Assembly: GCA_002049795.1 (NCBI GenBank)
Contig: MUKC01000010.1
Location: 1 to 37,824, forward strand
DNA: 37,824 nt
Direction: 5' to 3'
Source: Desulfobacca sp. 4484_104
Lineage (GTDB): Bacteria > Desulfobacterota > Desulfobaccia > Desulfobaccales > Desulfobaccaceae
This document shows positions 16,359-24,970 of this stretch, in pieces. The notes beneath the pieces were generated by a model. The model saw only the letters and a list, made by a program, of their open reading frames with translations. It had not been told where the DNA came from and did not search any database. Numbering within the stretch: the stretch's first letter is position 1; the number at the start of each line of letters is the position of its first letter. Both the position numbers and the translations under genes were made by a program.

Positions 16359-17651
16359 ATGAGCGAACTCAAGGTGATGTATCGCACCGTGATGGAGGAC
16401 CATTTTCCCGAGCACCTGACCATCAGCTTCGGCGACCAGCAACTGCGGTATCGGAAACGAACCTGGAAACTGCCGGATGACAAGACCGGCGAATTGATCG
16501 AAAAAGGCCTGCGCTATGGCGAAAATCCCGGCCAGGAGGCCGCCCTCTTTGAACTGGTCAACGGCAACCTGACGCTGGGCGACTGCCGGTTTATCGAGCC
16601 TAATCTGGGGTTGGTGAGTGCCATTGACGAGGCGGCGATGATTCAGGCCGGCAAACATCCGGGCAAGACCAATCTGACCGATATTGATAATGCCTTGAAT
16701 ATCATTAAATTTTTGACTGCCAAGCCCGCGGTGGTGATAGTCAAGCACAATAATCCCTGCGGGGTGGCCTATGGCAACACTTTAGCCGCGGCTTATGATC
16801 GGGCCAATATGGCCGACCGCATCGCGGCCTTTGGGGGAGCAGCGGTGTTTAACCGGCCGGTAGATCTGGCTACTGCTGAACTGGTGGCCCAGAACTATCT
16901 GGAGGTCCTGGCGGCACCGGAATTCGATCCGGGCGCAATAGAGCTTCTCAAGAAGTCCAAAGACTTAAGGATCATCCGGATTGCCCGCTTTGACCGGCTG
17001 ACCGACCTGGTGAGCCGCCGTTTTGTCGATTTTAAGAGCCTGATGGACGGCGGCCTGATCGTCCAGCAATCACCCCTGAACGCCATCCTAAGCAAAGCAG
17101 ATTTTAAGCCTGCCGTAGCTTCCTACCAGGGGCAGGAATACCGCATTAAACGACCGCCGACCGCGGCCGAACTGGAAGATTTACTCTTTGGCTGGCAGGT
17201 GGAGCAAGGGGTGACCTCCAATTCGGTGCTCTATGTCAAAGACGGCGTTACCGTGGGCATCGGCACCGGCGAGCAGGATCGGGTCGGAGTGGCCGAAATC
17301 GCCATCTTTAAAGCCTATACCAAGTATGCCGATGCCCTGTGTTTCCGGCGTTATGGTCTGCCTTATAAAAACCTGGAATTGGAGGTTCTGGCCGGCAAGC
17401 GGCCGAAAGCGCAGCAAGAGGAGATCGATGCCCAGACTCAGGCCGATAAGGGCGGGTTGATCGGCGCGGCGATGATCTCTGATGCCTTCTTTCCTTTCCG
17501 CGACGGGGTGGATGTCGCCATCCGCCAGGGCATTCAAGCCATTGCTCATCCAGGTGGCTCCTTAAGAGACTTTGAGTCCATCCAGGCCTGCAATGAGGCC
17601 GACCCGCCGGTGACCATGGTCTTCACCGGGCAACGGGCTTTTAAACATTAG
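16359..17651 (+). CDS. PurH-type AICAR formyltransferase / IMP cyclohydrolase family protein
   Basis: This 430-residue protein matches the AICAR transformylase domain of PurH, which forms formyl-AICAR in the penultimate step of purine synthesis. Visible motifs are RYGENPGQEAALF (family KYGENPHQ), VIVKHNNPCGVA (catalytic Lys-His region), AAFGGAAVFNRPVD, SNSVLYVKDGVTVGIGTGEQDRV and SDAFFPFRDGVDVAI...AHPGGSLRD. The N-terminal MGS-like cyclohydrolase domain of standard PurH is absent, so cyclohydrolase activity is doubtful; stand-alone forms of this kind occur in this group and are often labelled IMP cyclohydrolase. The ATG at 16359 has GAGGAG six bases upstream. It looks complete. Confidence 0.87.
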   Translation: MSELKVMYRTVMEDHFPEHLTISFGDQQLRYRKRTWKLPDDKTGELIEKGLRYGENPGQEAALFELVNGNLTLGDCRFIEPNLGLVSAIDEAAMIQAGKHPGKTNLTDIDNALNIIKFLTAKPAVVIVKHNNPCGVAYGNTLAAAYDRANMADRIAAFGGAAVFNRPVDLATAELVAQNYLEVLAAPEFDPGAIELLKKSKDLRIIRIARFDRLTDLVSRRFVDFKSLMDGGLIVQQSPLNAILSKADFKPAVASYQGQEYRIKRPPTAAELEDLLFGWQVEQGVTSNSVLYVKDGVTVGIGTGEQDRVGVAEIAIFKAYTKYADALCFRRYGLPYKNLELEVLAGKRPKAQQEEIDAQTQADKGGLIGAAMISDAFFPFRDGVDVAIRQGIQAIAHPGGSLRDFESIQACNEADPPVTMVFTGQRAFKH

Positions 17652-17658
17652 AGTTTAC

Positions 17659-17711
17659 GCCAAGACGCCAAGGCGTAAAAACAACTTGGCGACCTTAGCG
17701 TCTTGGCGTGA
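17659..17711. repeat. Inverted repeat with 12-base perfect arms
   Basis: ACGCCAAGACGC (17659-17670) and GCGTCTTGGCGT (17700-17711) are exact reverse complements, with AAGG/CCTT pairing further in. It lies between the purH-like gene and a methyltransferase gene. The words CCAAGACGCCAAGGCG and CTTAGCGTCTTGGCG resemble a palindromic repeat scattered through many environmental bacterial genomes, so this is probably a REP-like copy. It could also act as a transcript-end hairpin, though no T-run follows. Confidence 0.7.
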
Positions 17712-17722
17712 GATGAATAAAA

Positions 17723-18454
17723 ATGGCGGAATATTTTGATAAACAGGTCGCGGCTTATGAGCGTTGGTACACCACGCCGCTGGGACAACTGGCCGATCGG
17801 GTAGAAAAAGAAGCTGTCTTTGCCCTGCTCCCGGATCTGACCGGGCACCGGGTGCTCGACGCGGGTTGCGGCACCGGCAATTTTTCCCTGGCCCTGGCCC
17901 GCCGCGGGGCCAAGGTGGTAGGATTGGACCGGTCCGCGGCGATGCAACTGACCGCTCGCCAAAAGGCCCTGAACGAAGGCCGGAATTTGCTTTGGGTGCG
18001 GAGTAATCTTAGCCAACTGCCCTTTGCCGAATCCAGTTTTGATGGGGTGGTATGTATCCTGGCCCTCGACTTTGTGAACGAGCGGCAGGCCGCGCTCCAG
18101 GAGCTGGTCCGGGTGCTCCGCCCCGGCGGGTTTTTGCTGATCGCCATGCTCAACCGTTACAGTCTCTGGACCTTAAAGCGCACTATCCGGGCCTGGTTCA
18201 TTCCCAGCCTGTGGCGCCAGGTCCACTTCCTGAGCCGCCGGGACTTGGAGCGGCTGCTGCAACGCCAGCCGGAATTGACAAAACCCAGCTGGGAGCGGGC
18301 GATATATTTCCCGCCCTTGCAATCCCCGCGCCTGGTGTATTATTATCCTTATCTGGAAAGACTCGGCAAGAAATTATGGACCCCCCTGGCGGCTTTTCTG
18401 GCGGTAGCGGCATATAAAAGACTTGATACCAGCAAAGGAGAATCCCAGACATGA
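17723..18454 (+). CDS. Class I SAM-dependent methyltransferase
   Basis: The 243 residues show the SAM-binding motif VLDAGCGTGNFSLALARRGAKVVGLDRS (about 45-71), the motif II-like LPFAESSFDGVVCILALDF and the post-motif VRVLRPGGFLLIAMLNRYS. This is the UbiE/BioC-like methyltransferase type 11 layout. The substrate is unknown; a lipid, quinone or small metabolite is typical. The C-terminal third is rich in aromatic and basic residues. Its stop overlaps the start of the DsrE-like gene by four bases (ATGA), so the two are translationally coupled. Complete. Confidence 0.85.
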   Translation: MAEYFDKQVAAYERWYTTPLGQLADRVEKEAVFALLPDLTGHRVLDAGCGTGNFSLALARRGAKVVGLDRSAAMQLTARQKALNEGRNLLWVRSNLSQLPFAESSFDGVVCILALDFVNERQAALQELVRVLRPGGFLLIAMLNRYSLWTLKRTIRAWFIPSLWRQVHFLSRRDLERLLQRQPELTKPSWERAIYFPPLQSPRLVYYYPYLERLGKKLWTPLAAFLAVAAYKRLDTSKGESQT

Positions 18455-18660
18455 AAGTGGGCGTGATTATTTCGAGCGGTGATCCCGAAGTCCTTTATAA
18501 TGGCATCCGATTCGCCAATTTTTGCCTGGAGCAAGATGATGAGGTCACCTTGTTTCTCAATGCCAAGGCGGTGGAATATTACAAATATGATTCCCCCCAA
18601 TATAAGCTGGAGGACCTGGTCAAAACCTTTGTGTTGTTTCCTGTATCATTTACTTTTTGA
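18451..18660 (+). pseudogene. DsrE-family protein, C-terminal half missing
   Basis: The opening KVGVIISSGDPEVLYNGIRFANFCLEQDDEVTLFLNAKAVEYYKYD is a good DsrE/DsrF-like fold start (small sulfur-relay-type proteins). Members are about 110-120 residues and carry a conserved cysteine stretch after the third helix. Here the frame goes from KLEDLVKTF directly to VLFPVSFTF and stops at 69 residues. The last few residues resemble a normal family ending (V-x-F/T-F stop), so a middle segment of roughly 130-150 bases may be missing near 18630. AAGGAG supports the start. It is coupled to the methyltransferase gene and followed by rpmB. Confidence 0.65.
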
Positions 18661-18677
18661 GTAAGGAGGATTCTCTT

Positions 18678-18869
18678 ATGGCCAAGGTTTGCGAAATCTG
18701 CGGTAAAAAGCCGCAGGTCGGACACAATGTCAGTCACGCCAATAACAAGACCAAGCGGCGTTGGTACCCCAACCTGCAGCGGGTGCGCGCCCTGCAGAAT
18801 GGCCAGGTGCGCTATATCCGGGTCTGTACCCGCTGTCTACGGTCCGGATTGGTGACCAAGCCGGCCTGA
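18678..18869 (+). CDS. rpmB: Ribosomal protein bL28
   Basis: [34 protein letters not shown] is the standard bL28 start, and the ending [19 protein letters not shown] completes it at 63 residues. Two CxxC pairs (CEIC and CTRC) show the zinc-binding form. The ATG at 18678 is preceded by AAGGAGG at the proper distance; a start at 18657 would overlap the upstream stop. It is part of the large ribosomal subunit. No rpmG or other ribosomal gene is adjacent. Confidence 0.95.
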   Translation: MAKVCEICGKKPQVGHNVSHANNKTKRRWYPNLQRVRALQNGQVRYIRVCTRCLRSGLVTKPA

Positions 18870-18884
18870 CCGCGCCAGCTTACC

Positions 18885-21038
18885 TTAGCTAGTAACCCGT
18901 GATACCGAGATAATATCATTAACCCGTTTGAGGGCATTGAACACCTGGTTCAGATGATTAGTATCGGTGACCTCGATGGTAAACCAGCACACGCCTTTTT
19001 GATCCACCGTAGTTTCAATGTTGGCTTTAATAACATTAGCGTCAGCGGTTTTTAAGGCTGCGGTAATGTCGGCCAGCAGCCCGGTTTTATCGAGCGACAC
19101 TACCTGGATGCGCACCGGATGACGACCGGACTGATGGCCGTCCCACTCGGCGGCGATATGCCGGAGCGACTCGGTGCGGGACAGATATGGGCAATCGGCC
19201 CGGTGAATGGTGATACCTTTGCCTTTGGTGATATAACCCATGATCTCATCGCCGGGGATCGGGTTACAGCACTTGGCCAGGGTGATCAACAGGTCCTCCA
19301 CCCCTTTGACGGTGATGCCGCCGCGCTCACGGGGCCGCTCCGGTTCGGCAGGAGTAGTAACCAAGCCTTTTTCCGGGTGGGGGAGTTCTGGTTTAGGGAT
19401 TAATTTGCCAATTATCTGCCCGGCCGAGATCTTGCCATAGCCTACCGCGGCGATCAGGTCGTCGATCCGCACAAAAGACAGTTCTTGAGCCGCCTTTTGT
19501 AACTCCTCTCCTGATTTTAACAGCTTGGCCAGGGACAATCCGGCCTTGCGCAGCTCTTTTTCCAGAATTTCCTTGCCCAGCGTGAAGCTTCGTTCCCGTT
19601 CGGTGGTCTTTAGCCATTGTTTGATCTTGCTCCGGGCCCGCGGGGTGCGGACCAGATGCAGCCAGTCCCGGCTGGGGACATGGGTCGGGGAGGTAATAAT
19701 TTCTACGATATCACCGTTTTTAAGTTTGTGTTTCAGAGATACCATGCGGCCATTAACCCGGGCTCCGGTACAGGTGTGGCCGACCTCGGTATGGATGGCG
19801 TAGGCAAAATCGACCGGCGTGGCGCCGCGCGGCAGCTCCTTGACATCGCCCCGCGGCGTATAGACAAACACCTGGTCAGGGTAAAGCTCCAGGCGCACGG
19901 TTTTTAAAAAATCAGCCGGATTCTGGTAATCCCGTTGCCACTCCACCAGACGCCGCAACCAGGCGAACCGTTGGTCCTCTTCCTCCTGGAATTTGCGATG
20001 TTCCTTGTAGCACCAATGGGCGGCGATCCCCTCTTCGGCTACCCGATGCATTTCTTCGGTGCGTATCTGGATTTCCATGCGCTCGCCATAAGGGCCGATT
20101 ACCGCGGTGTGCAGCGATTGATAGTTATTGGCCTTGGGGTGGCCGATGTAATCTTTAAAACGCCCGGGCACCGGCTTCCACAAGGAATGGATCAGGCCCA
20201 GCGCGGCATAGCAGTCTGGAATGGTCTTGAGGATAATTCGAAAGGCCAGCAGATCATAAACCTGGTCAAGGCTGATCTGTTGGATCTGCATCTTGCGGTA
20301 AATGCCATAAAAATGCTTGGGACGCCCCGAAACTTCCCCTTGCAAGTTGTGTTCGGCCAGCTTCTGGGTAATGATCCGGGTGATTTCATTTATATAGGCT
20401 TGCCGTTCCCCCCGTTTGCGTGCCATCCCTTCCTGGAGCTGCTGATAGATTTCGGGCTCCAGGTAAAAAAAGGCCAGGTCTTCTAATTCCACCCGCAGTC
20501 GTCCCATGCCCAGGCGGCTGGCAATCGGCGCAAAGATATCCAGGGTCTCTTGGGCGATGCGCCGCTGGCTGGCCGGATTCATATAGCCCAGGGTGCGCAT
20601 GTTATGCAAGCGATCGGCCAACTTGACCAGAATGACCCGAATATCATGGGCCATGGCCAGAAGCATCTTGCGGATGTATTCGGCCTGCTGGGCTTCCCGA
20701 TTGCTGAAGCTGATCTGACTCAGCTTGGTCACGCCGTTGACGATATCCGCGACTTCCTCGCCAAAATACTCATCCAGGTCATCCAGGGAGGTGTCAGTAT
20801 CCTCCACGGTATCGTGCAGCAGACCACAGGCGACGGTTACCGGCCCCAGACCCATCTGGGCCAGAATATAGGCTACTTCTAAAGGATGCGACAGGTAAGG
20901 CTCTCCGGTAAGGCGTAATTGACCCTCGTGGGCCCGGGCCGCGAAGACGTAGGCTTTTTCAACCAGCGCCACCTCGGCCTGCGGGTGGTGTTTCAGCACC
21001 TCGCTAACGATGTCATTGATGCGGATGATTCGGGTCAT
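18885..21038 (-). CDS. Bifunctional (p)ppGpp synthetase/hydrolase (RelA/SpoT)
   Basis: The 717-residue protein has the full Rel layout. It contains an N-terminal HD hydrolase domain ([10 protein letters not shown] about 72-81, later [12 protein letters not shown]) and a synthetase domain ([48 protein letters not shown]). These are followed by a TGS domain ([29 protein letters not shown]), a conserved cysteine region ([30 protein letters not shown]) and a C-terminal ACT domain. RFKD fits the bifunctional RXKD type rather than synthetase-only RelA. The start ATG at 21036-21038 overlaps the end of proS by 26 bases; a longer frame to 21161 lies inside proS and is rejected. It controls the stringent response. 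Confidence 0.93.
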   Translation of the reverse strand: MTRIIRINDIVSEVLKHHPQAEVALVEKAYVFAARAHEGQLRLTGEPYLSHPLEVAYILAQMGLGPVTVACGLLHDTVEDTDTSLDDLDEYFGEEVADIVNGVTKLSQISFSNREAQQAEYIRKMLLAMAHDIRVILVKLADRLHNMRTLGYMNPASQRRIAQETLDIFAPIASRLGMGRLRVELEDLAFFYLEPEIYQQLQEGMARKRGERQAYINEITRIITQKLAEHNLQGEVSGRPKHFYGIYRKMQIQQISLDQVYDLLAFRIILKTIPDCYAALGLIHSLWKPVPGRFKDYIGHPKANNYQSLHTAVIGPYGERMEIQIRTEEMHRVAEEGIAAHWCYKEHRKFQEEEDQRFAWLRRLVEWQRDYQNPADFLKTVRLELYPDQVFVYTPRGDVKELPRGATPVDFAYAIHTEVGHTCTGARVNGRMVSLKHKLKNGDIVEIITSPTHVPSRDWLHLVRTPRARSKIKQWLKTTERERSFTLGKEILEKELRKAGLSLAKLLKSGEELQKAAQELSFVRIDDLIAAVGYGKISAGQIIGKLIPKPELPHPEKGLVTTPAEPERPRERGGITVKGVEDLLITLAKCCNPIPGDEIMGYITKGKGITIHRADCPYLSRTESLRHIAAEWDGHQSGRHPVRIQVVSLDKTGLLADITAALKTADANVIKANIETTVDQKGVCWFTIEVTDTNHLNQVFNALKRVNDIISVSRVTS

Positions 21039-22584
21039 CGCGCTCCTGTGCGATACTGGCTTGCAGGTAGCCAAGCAATTCAGCCAGCGGCACCATTTGT
21101 ATCTCTTGGCTCTGGCGGTGACGCACCTCGGCCTGATGTTGGGCCAGGGTTCGGGGTCCAACTACCACCCGTAGGGGAATTCCCAAAAGATCACCATCTT
21201 TAAATTTTACCCCGGGGCGTTCGTCCCGGTCGTCAAACAACACTTCTATACCTGCTGCGACCATCTCCATATAGAGTTGCTCGGCGGTGGTGACGGTAAA
21301 TTGATCGTTTATGGCGATAGGAATGAGCAGTACCTGAAAAGGGCCCAGTTTGAAGACGTGGCCGACTTCGATGCCCTTTAAAAATTCCAATTCGGCCCCA
21401 CAGCGGGGACACCGGTCTCCTTGGGTTATCTGGCGCAGGTCAGCATAATGACTGACTTTGGCATCCCGTTCCAGATTCACCCCCAGGTAATGATGGTGGT
21501 CCTCATTGGCGCCGGCCACCAGGTTGGCCAAGGGTTGCAGGGCATAATCGGCATAAATCGGCAGATTCAACCTCAGCGGACCAGCAAACCCTACTTCCGC
21601 GCCGGTTACCTTGCGGATCAAAGCTTCCGAGGCCAGGGTTAAGTCGTTAACCTTTAGGAAATTCTTTAATTTTACTTCATTGACTTCATGATCGCCGCGG
21701 ATTAAGACCGCGACCACGCCCCGTTCGGTTTCATAGATCAGGGTCTTGATCAGCTGCTTTGGGTTGACCTGTAAAAAGGCCGCAACTTCTTCAATGGTCC
21801 GGACGTTGGGGGTATGAACCTTAGTCAGGGGTTGGGGCGGCTCCGCGGCTGCAGCCGTCGGCGATGTCAAGGTTTCCGCCTTTTCCAGGTTGGCGGCATA
21901 GGGACATTGGCGGCACGAAACCAGGGTATCCTCCCCGGTATCGGCCAGCACCATGAATTCATGGGAGAAACTGCCGCCGATGGGGCCGGTGTCGGCCTCG
22001 ACGATTTTGAAGCGCAGACCACAGCGTTGGAAGATGCGGCTGTAGGCCTGATACATGGCGGCATAGGTCTGATCGGCTCCGGCTTCGTCCAGATCAAAGC
22101 TGTAACCGTCCTTCATGATAAACTCCCGGCCCCGGATCAGGCCAAAGCGGGGCCGGATCTCGTCCCGAAACTTTGTCTGAATCTGATAGAGATTGAGGGG
22201 CAGTTGCCGATAGGAATGGACGTCCCGACGTACCAGATCGGTAATCACCTCCTCGTGGGTAGGACCTAAACAGCAGTCCCGATCATGGCGATCCTGAAAC
22301 CGGAGCAATTCCTTGCCATAAATTTCCCAACGGCCTGACTCTTTCCATAGTTCCGCGGGTTGCACCGCGGGCAGCAGCACTTCCTGGGCCCCGGTCTGGT
22401 TCATTTCTTCCCGCACGATCTTTTCTACCTTGCGAATCACCCGCAAGGCCAGGGGCAGATAATCATAGATGCCTGCCGTCAGTTTGCGGATCATCCCGGC
22501 CCGCAGCAGCAACTGATGTGAAATGGTTTCAGCCTCCGCAGGAGTCTCTTTCAAAGTAGGAATCAGCATTTTGGAATAGCGCAT
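21013..22584 (-). CDS. proS: Prolyl-tRNA synthetase, lacking the motif 3 segment
   Basis: The bacterial-type layout is clear: the N-terminal [40 protein letters not shown], class II motif 2 ([27 protein letters not shown]), the YbaK-like editing insertion (about 225-385) and the anticodon-binding domain at the end. Bacterial ProRS is about 570 residues; this one is 523. At residues 414/415 (about 21342) the sequence passes from EVGHVFKLG straight to [10 protein letters not shown]. In the family about 50 residues stand there (TKYS...GCYGIGVSR...IIWP...IA), including motif 3, whose arginine binds ATP. The gap is in frame, but such an enzyme should be inactive. AAGGAG six bases upstream supports the ATG. 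Confidence 0.9.
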   Translation of the reverse strand: MRYSKMLIPTLKETPAEAETISHQLLLRAGMIRKLTAGIYDYLPLALRVIRKVEKIVREEMNQTGAQEVLLPAVQPAELWKESGRWEIYGKELLRFQDRHDRDCCLGPTHEEVITDLVRRDVHSYRQLPLNLYQIQTKFRDEIRPRFGLIRGREFIMKDGYSFDLDEAGADQTYAAMYQAYSRIFQRCGLRFKIVEADTGPIGGSFSHEFMVLADTGEDTLVSCRQCPYAANLEKAETLTSPTAAAAEPPQPLTKVHTPNVRTIEEVAAFLQVNPKQLIKTLIYETERGVVAVLIRGDHEVNEVKLKNFLKVNDLTLASEALIRKVTGAEVGFAGPLRLNLPIYADYALQPLANLVAGANEDHHHYLGVNLERDAKVSHYADLRQITQGDRCPRCGAELEFLKGIEVGHVFKLGPFQVLLIPIAINDQFTVTTAEQLYMEMVAAGIEVLFDDRDERPGVKFKDGDLLGIPLRVVVGPRTLAQHQAEVRHRQSQEIQMVPLAELLGYLQASIAQERDDPNHPHQ

Positions 22585-22674
22585 CAGTTTCTCCTTAAGC
22601 CCCTGACTTTAAGAGTCCATAAACCTTGGTCTAAACTTTTATTTAAATATAACCTATTTTCGGCCTTGGGGGAA

Positions 22675-23436
22675 TCAGGTTTTTGGGCGAGTGGCCAGGG
22701 CCAGGACGCGGGTTTGAGAAAGTTCGTAGGACCGCAGCATCAGGGTTTCCAGATTGATGACGTCTTCTTGGTTATAGCGCAAGAGCAGGTTCCGGGCGGT
22801 ATGATCGCCCCGCTGATAACGCTCCCAGAGTCGGACGGCCATGTAACCATCCATCCCTTCTACGTCCGGCGGGCGCTTTACTCCCAATTGCGGCTCAATC
22901 CGTTTCAAACCGCCGCGGTATCCCAGCCGGGCCAAGACGAATCGGAGATCAATGTGGACCGGGGGCCAATTCAGACCGGGGAAATTGGCGCGCAACACCG
23001 GCAGGTCGAACTGAGTGCCGTTGAAGCTGATCAGGACCGAATAAGATTGGAGGAAGCCGGGGAAGTGCTGGAGATTTTCGCCCTGAATGAACTGCTGAAA
23101 GCCAGAGCCGTCATAGAGGCCGATCACCGTGATGGTCAGCCGCGGCCAGTTAGAGCCGGTGGTTTCGATGTCCAGGTAGGCGGCGCGGTGGCGGAAATGT
23201 TGGAATAAGCGCCAGTACTCGGCTACCGGCAGACGGGCGGCAAAATAGGGCAGGTCATGGATGCGGGCCAACGACTGGCGCACTTCGCCTTGCAGCCAGC
23301 CCAGGCGTCCCGGACTGAGCCCACGCACTCGGGATACCGCCAGAAAATCCTCCCAGGTCTGTAAGCCCAGACGCCAGAAATGGGCCTCGGTGCGCTCGCC
23401 GACGCCGGGTAGATGAATGAAGGTTCGCTTCAGCAT
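22675..23436 (-). CDS. YprB-like ribonuclease H-fold exonuclease domain protein
   Basis: The central AYLDIETTGSNWPRLTITVIGLYDG (D89, E91) is the first DEDD exonuclease motif. SFNGTQFDLPVL supplies the second acid, and LLRYNQEDVINLETL the last (Y-x3-D, the DEDDy form). This matches the RNase_H_2 / YprB family, presumed 3'-5' exonucleases. The first 60 residues (LPGVGERTEAHFWRLGLQTWEDFL) form a helix-hairpin-helix-like segment. No strong ribosome-binding site is seen. It lies 90 bases downstream of the proS promoter region on the same strand and is a separate unit. Complete at 253 residues. Confidence 0.83.
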   Translation of the reverse strand: MLKRTFIHLPGVGERTEAHFWRLGLQTWEDFLAVSRVRGLSPGRLGWLQGEVRQSLARIHDLPYFAARLPVAEYWRLFQHFRHRAAYLDIETTGSNWPRLTITVIGLYDGSGFQQFIQGENLQHFPGFLQSYSVLISFNGTQFDLPVLRANFPGLNWPPVHIDLRFVLARLGYRGGLKRIEPQLGVKRPPDVEGMDGYMAVRLWERYQRGDHTARNLLLRYNQEDVINLETLMLRSYELSQTRVLALATRPKT

Positions 23437-23480
23437 AGATTGGTGAAAATAAAATTAACTACCGAAATCCAAATAAACAA

Positions 23481-23510
23481 TTGACATTCGCCTTTTGGGT
23501 CTAGGATAAT
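23481..23510 (+). promoter_or_regulatory. Promoter placing the start point at or near the ATG
   Basis: TTGACA at 23481-23486, 18 bases, GATAAT at 23505-23510. The expected start point is 23517-23518, and the ATG of the next gene is at 23517. Confidence 0.55.
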
Positions 23511-23516
23511 TTCTAT

Positions 23517-23795
23517 ATGCCCAGCGTTGATACTTTAAAGGCCTTTGAAGATTTAAAAGCCGCTGAACTCACGGACATTCAAGCCAAGGCTATCCTGACC
23601 GTGGTTAAAGAGGCCTACGAAACCGGCTTAGAGAAACTAGCCACTAAAAGTGACCTAAAAGACTTAGAGATCAAAATCAGCAACCTGGAGGCCAAGATCG
23701 AACAGGTCAAATTTGATCTTCTTAAGTGGTTTATCCCCCTGCTTTTGGGGCAGGCCGCCCTTATCTTAGCCCTTTTGAAGCTTCTGAAAAGCTGA
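23517..23795 (+). CDS. Small coiled-coil protein with C-terminal membrane helix (DUF1640-like)
   Basis: The 92-residue protein is helical. Residues 1-35 read DTLKAFEDLKAAELTDIQAKAILTVVKEAYE. A heptad-like stretch (about 39-65: LATKSDLKDLEIKISNLEAKIEQVKFDL) predicts a coiled coil, followed by one membrane helix (about 70-88). This is the layout of DUF1640/CCDC90-like small proteins, often found near toxin-antitoxin loci or alone. There is no ribosome-binding site; the promoter places the start point at the ATG, so the mRNA may be leaderless. The function is unknown. It is convergent with the HDAC-like gene, 12 bases apart. Confidence 0.75.
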   Translation: MPSVDTLKAFEDLKAAELTDIQAKAILTVVKEAYETGLEKLATKSDLKDLEIKISNLEAKIEQVKFDLLKWFIPLLLGQAALILALLKLLKS

Positions 23796-23807
23796 GAAGG
23801 GCAATGT

Positions 23808-24872
23808 CTAATTCGAAAAGCACCTCCAATAAGGAGATAGTTGCTTGCGGATAACTTCTACAACCTTTTGGACTTCTGCTAACCCATAGTCTGATTGAAA
23901 CTCAGGCGGAATCGGCTGCGGTTCCGAGACCTCCAAGTCCACGCCAGTGACCCCGGCTATCGAAGCCAGCCAACCCAGAGAGACGATCTGAGGATTGGAG
24001 CTGTAACCCGAGCCGATAAAATCAACCATCTTGCCACCACAAAGCTCATCGGCTTTGCAGCTAATAATATTGCCCACCATCCGAATGCCCGCCAGGGTAA
24101 GACCCATGCGGGTGATGCGATCCGTGTAATGCGGATCGCTGCCATCCACCATGAGGATAATCTGGGGTTGAAATTCTTCTGCCAAAGGAACGAAAATTTT
24201 CTGAAGAGCCAATTCATAAACCCGAGCGCCGGATTGGGGCGGCAAAGGGATGTTGATCGAATAACCCTCGCCCTCATCGCGGCCGATTTCATGGATAAAA
24301 CCTTTGCCCGGATAGAGAGTGCGAGGATCCTGATGCAGAGAGATGAACAATACCTGGCTATCAGTGGCGAAAATTTCATACAGGCCTTCGCCAGCATGAG
24401 CATCAGTATCAATCATCAAAATCCTGGTTACCCCAAAGTTGCGTTTTAAGTTTTCTGCACATATGCCAATATCACTGAATACCCCAAAACCTTTTTCGCG
24501 GCTTCGGGTAGCATGTTGCACGCCGCCCCCGACCACAAAGGCCTTTTGGTATTCCCCGGAGTATACCAGTTCCCCGGCCAATTTCCCAGCACCGGCCAAA
24601 AGCTTGGCGGCCCGGACCAGACCAGGGGACAGCGGCGTGTCGAAGGGGTCGAGACCTCGCAACTGGTCAATACGTTGGATATATTCTTGGGTATGGATCA
24701 GTTTAAGGTCATCATCAGTAGCAGAGGGAGGGGCAATAATGTCGAAATCAGGATGGCTACCGAGTTTTTCCTGGAACAGGTCAATGAAATTCTGATAACG
24801 ATCCTGGGTCAGCACATGTCCCAGATCGTACTCTTTGATTTTTTCACTATATAACACGGCATATTTACTCAC
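23808..24872 (-). CDS. Histone deacetylase-superfamily protein with altered active site
   Basis: The HDAC/AcuC arginase-like fold is recognisable: GGGVQHATRSREKGFGVFSDIGICAENL (115-142), LMIDTDAHAGEGLYEIF (152-168), SLHQDPRTLYPGKG, LMVDGSDPHYTDRI (240-253) and DFIGSGYSS. Zinc ligands D157, H159 and D246 are kept, as is a tyrosine in GSGYS. The usual GGxHHA motif reads GGVQHA, so the first active-site histidine is Gln119 and the second is His120. DAHHGDG reads DAHAGEG. It could be a deacylase with changed chemistry or a binding protein; the substrate is unknown. The start is GTG with AGGAG six bases upstream. Complete at 354 residues. Confidence 0.82.
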   Translation of the reverse strand: MSKYAVLYSEKIKEYDLGHVLTQDRYQNFIDLFQEKLGSHPDFDIIAPPSATDDDLKLIHTQEYIQRIDQLRGLDPFDTPLSPGLVRAAKLLAGAGKLAGELVYSGEYQKAFVVGGGVQHATRSREKGFGVFSDIGICAENLKRNFGVTRILMIDTDAHAGEGLYEIFATDSQVLFISLHQDPRTLYPGKGFIHEIGRDEGEGYSINIPLPPQSGARVYELALQKIFVPLAEEFQPQIILMVDGSDPHYTDRITRMGLTLAGIRMVGNIISCKADELCGGKMVDFIGSGYSSNPQIVSLGWLASIAGVTGVDLEVSEPQPIPPEFQSDYGLAEVQKVVEVIRKQLSPYWRCFSN

Positions 24873-24970
24873 GGGTTGCTCCTAAATATGTCTGGTCGCG
24901 TTGGCAAGTATATATCTCGAGGGTAACTAATATTCTAGGTTGAATTAATCCCTGGGGGATGATTTTGATT

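Noticed and set aside
15573-17651. A genuine Smr-AICAR formyltransferase fusion protein
   Set aside because: The frame begins inside a terminator, the native Smr ending and stop survive in another frame at 16208-16252, and the purH ATG has its own promoter-like signal and ribosome-binding site.
19935-20486. 183-residue plus-strand frame
   Set aside because: Antisense to the Rel synthetase domain; no ribosome-binding site or family features.
21039-21161. Longer N-terminus for the Rel protein
   Set aside because: The extra 41 codons lie inside proS on the same strand and have no family likeness; the ATG at 21038 begins the conserved sequence.
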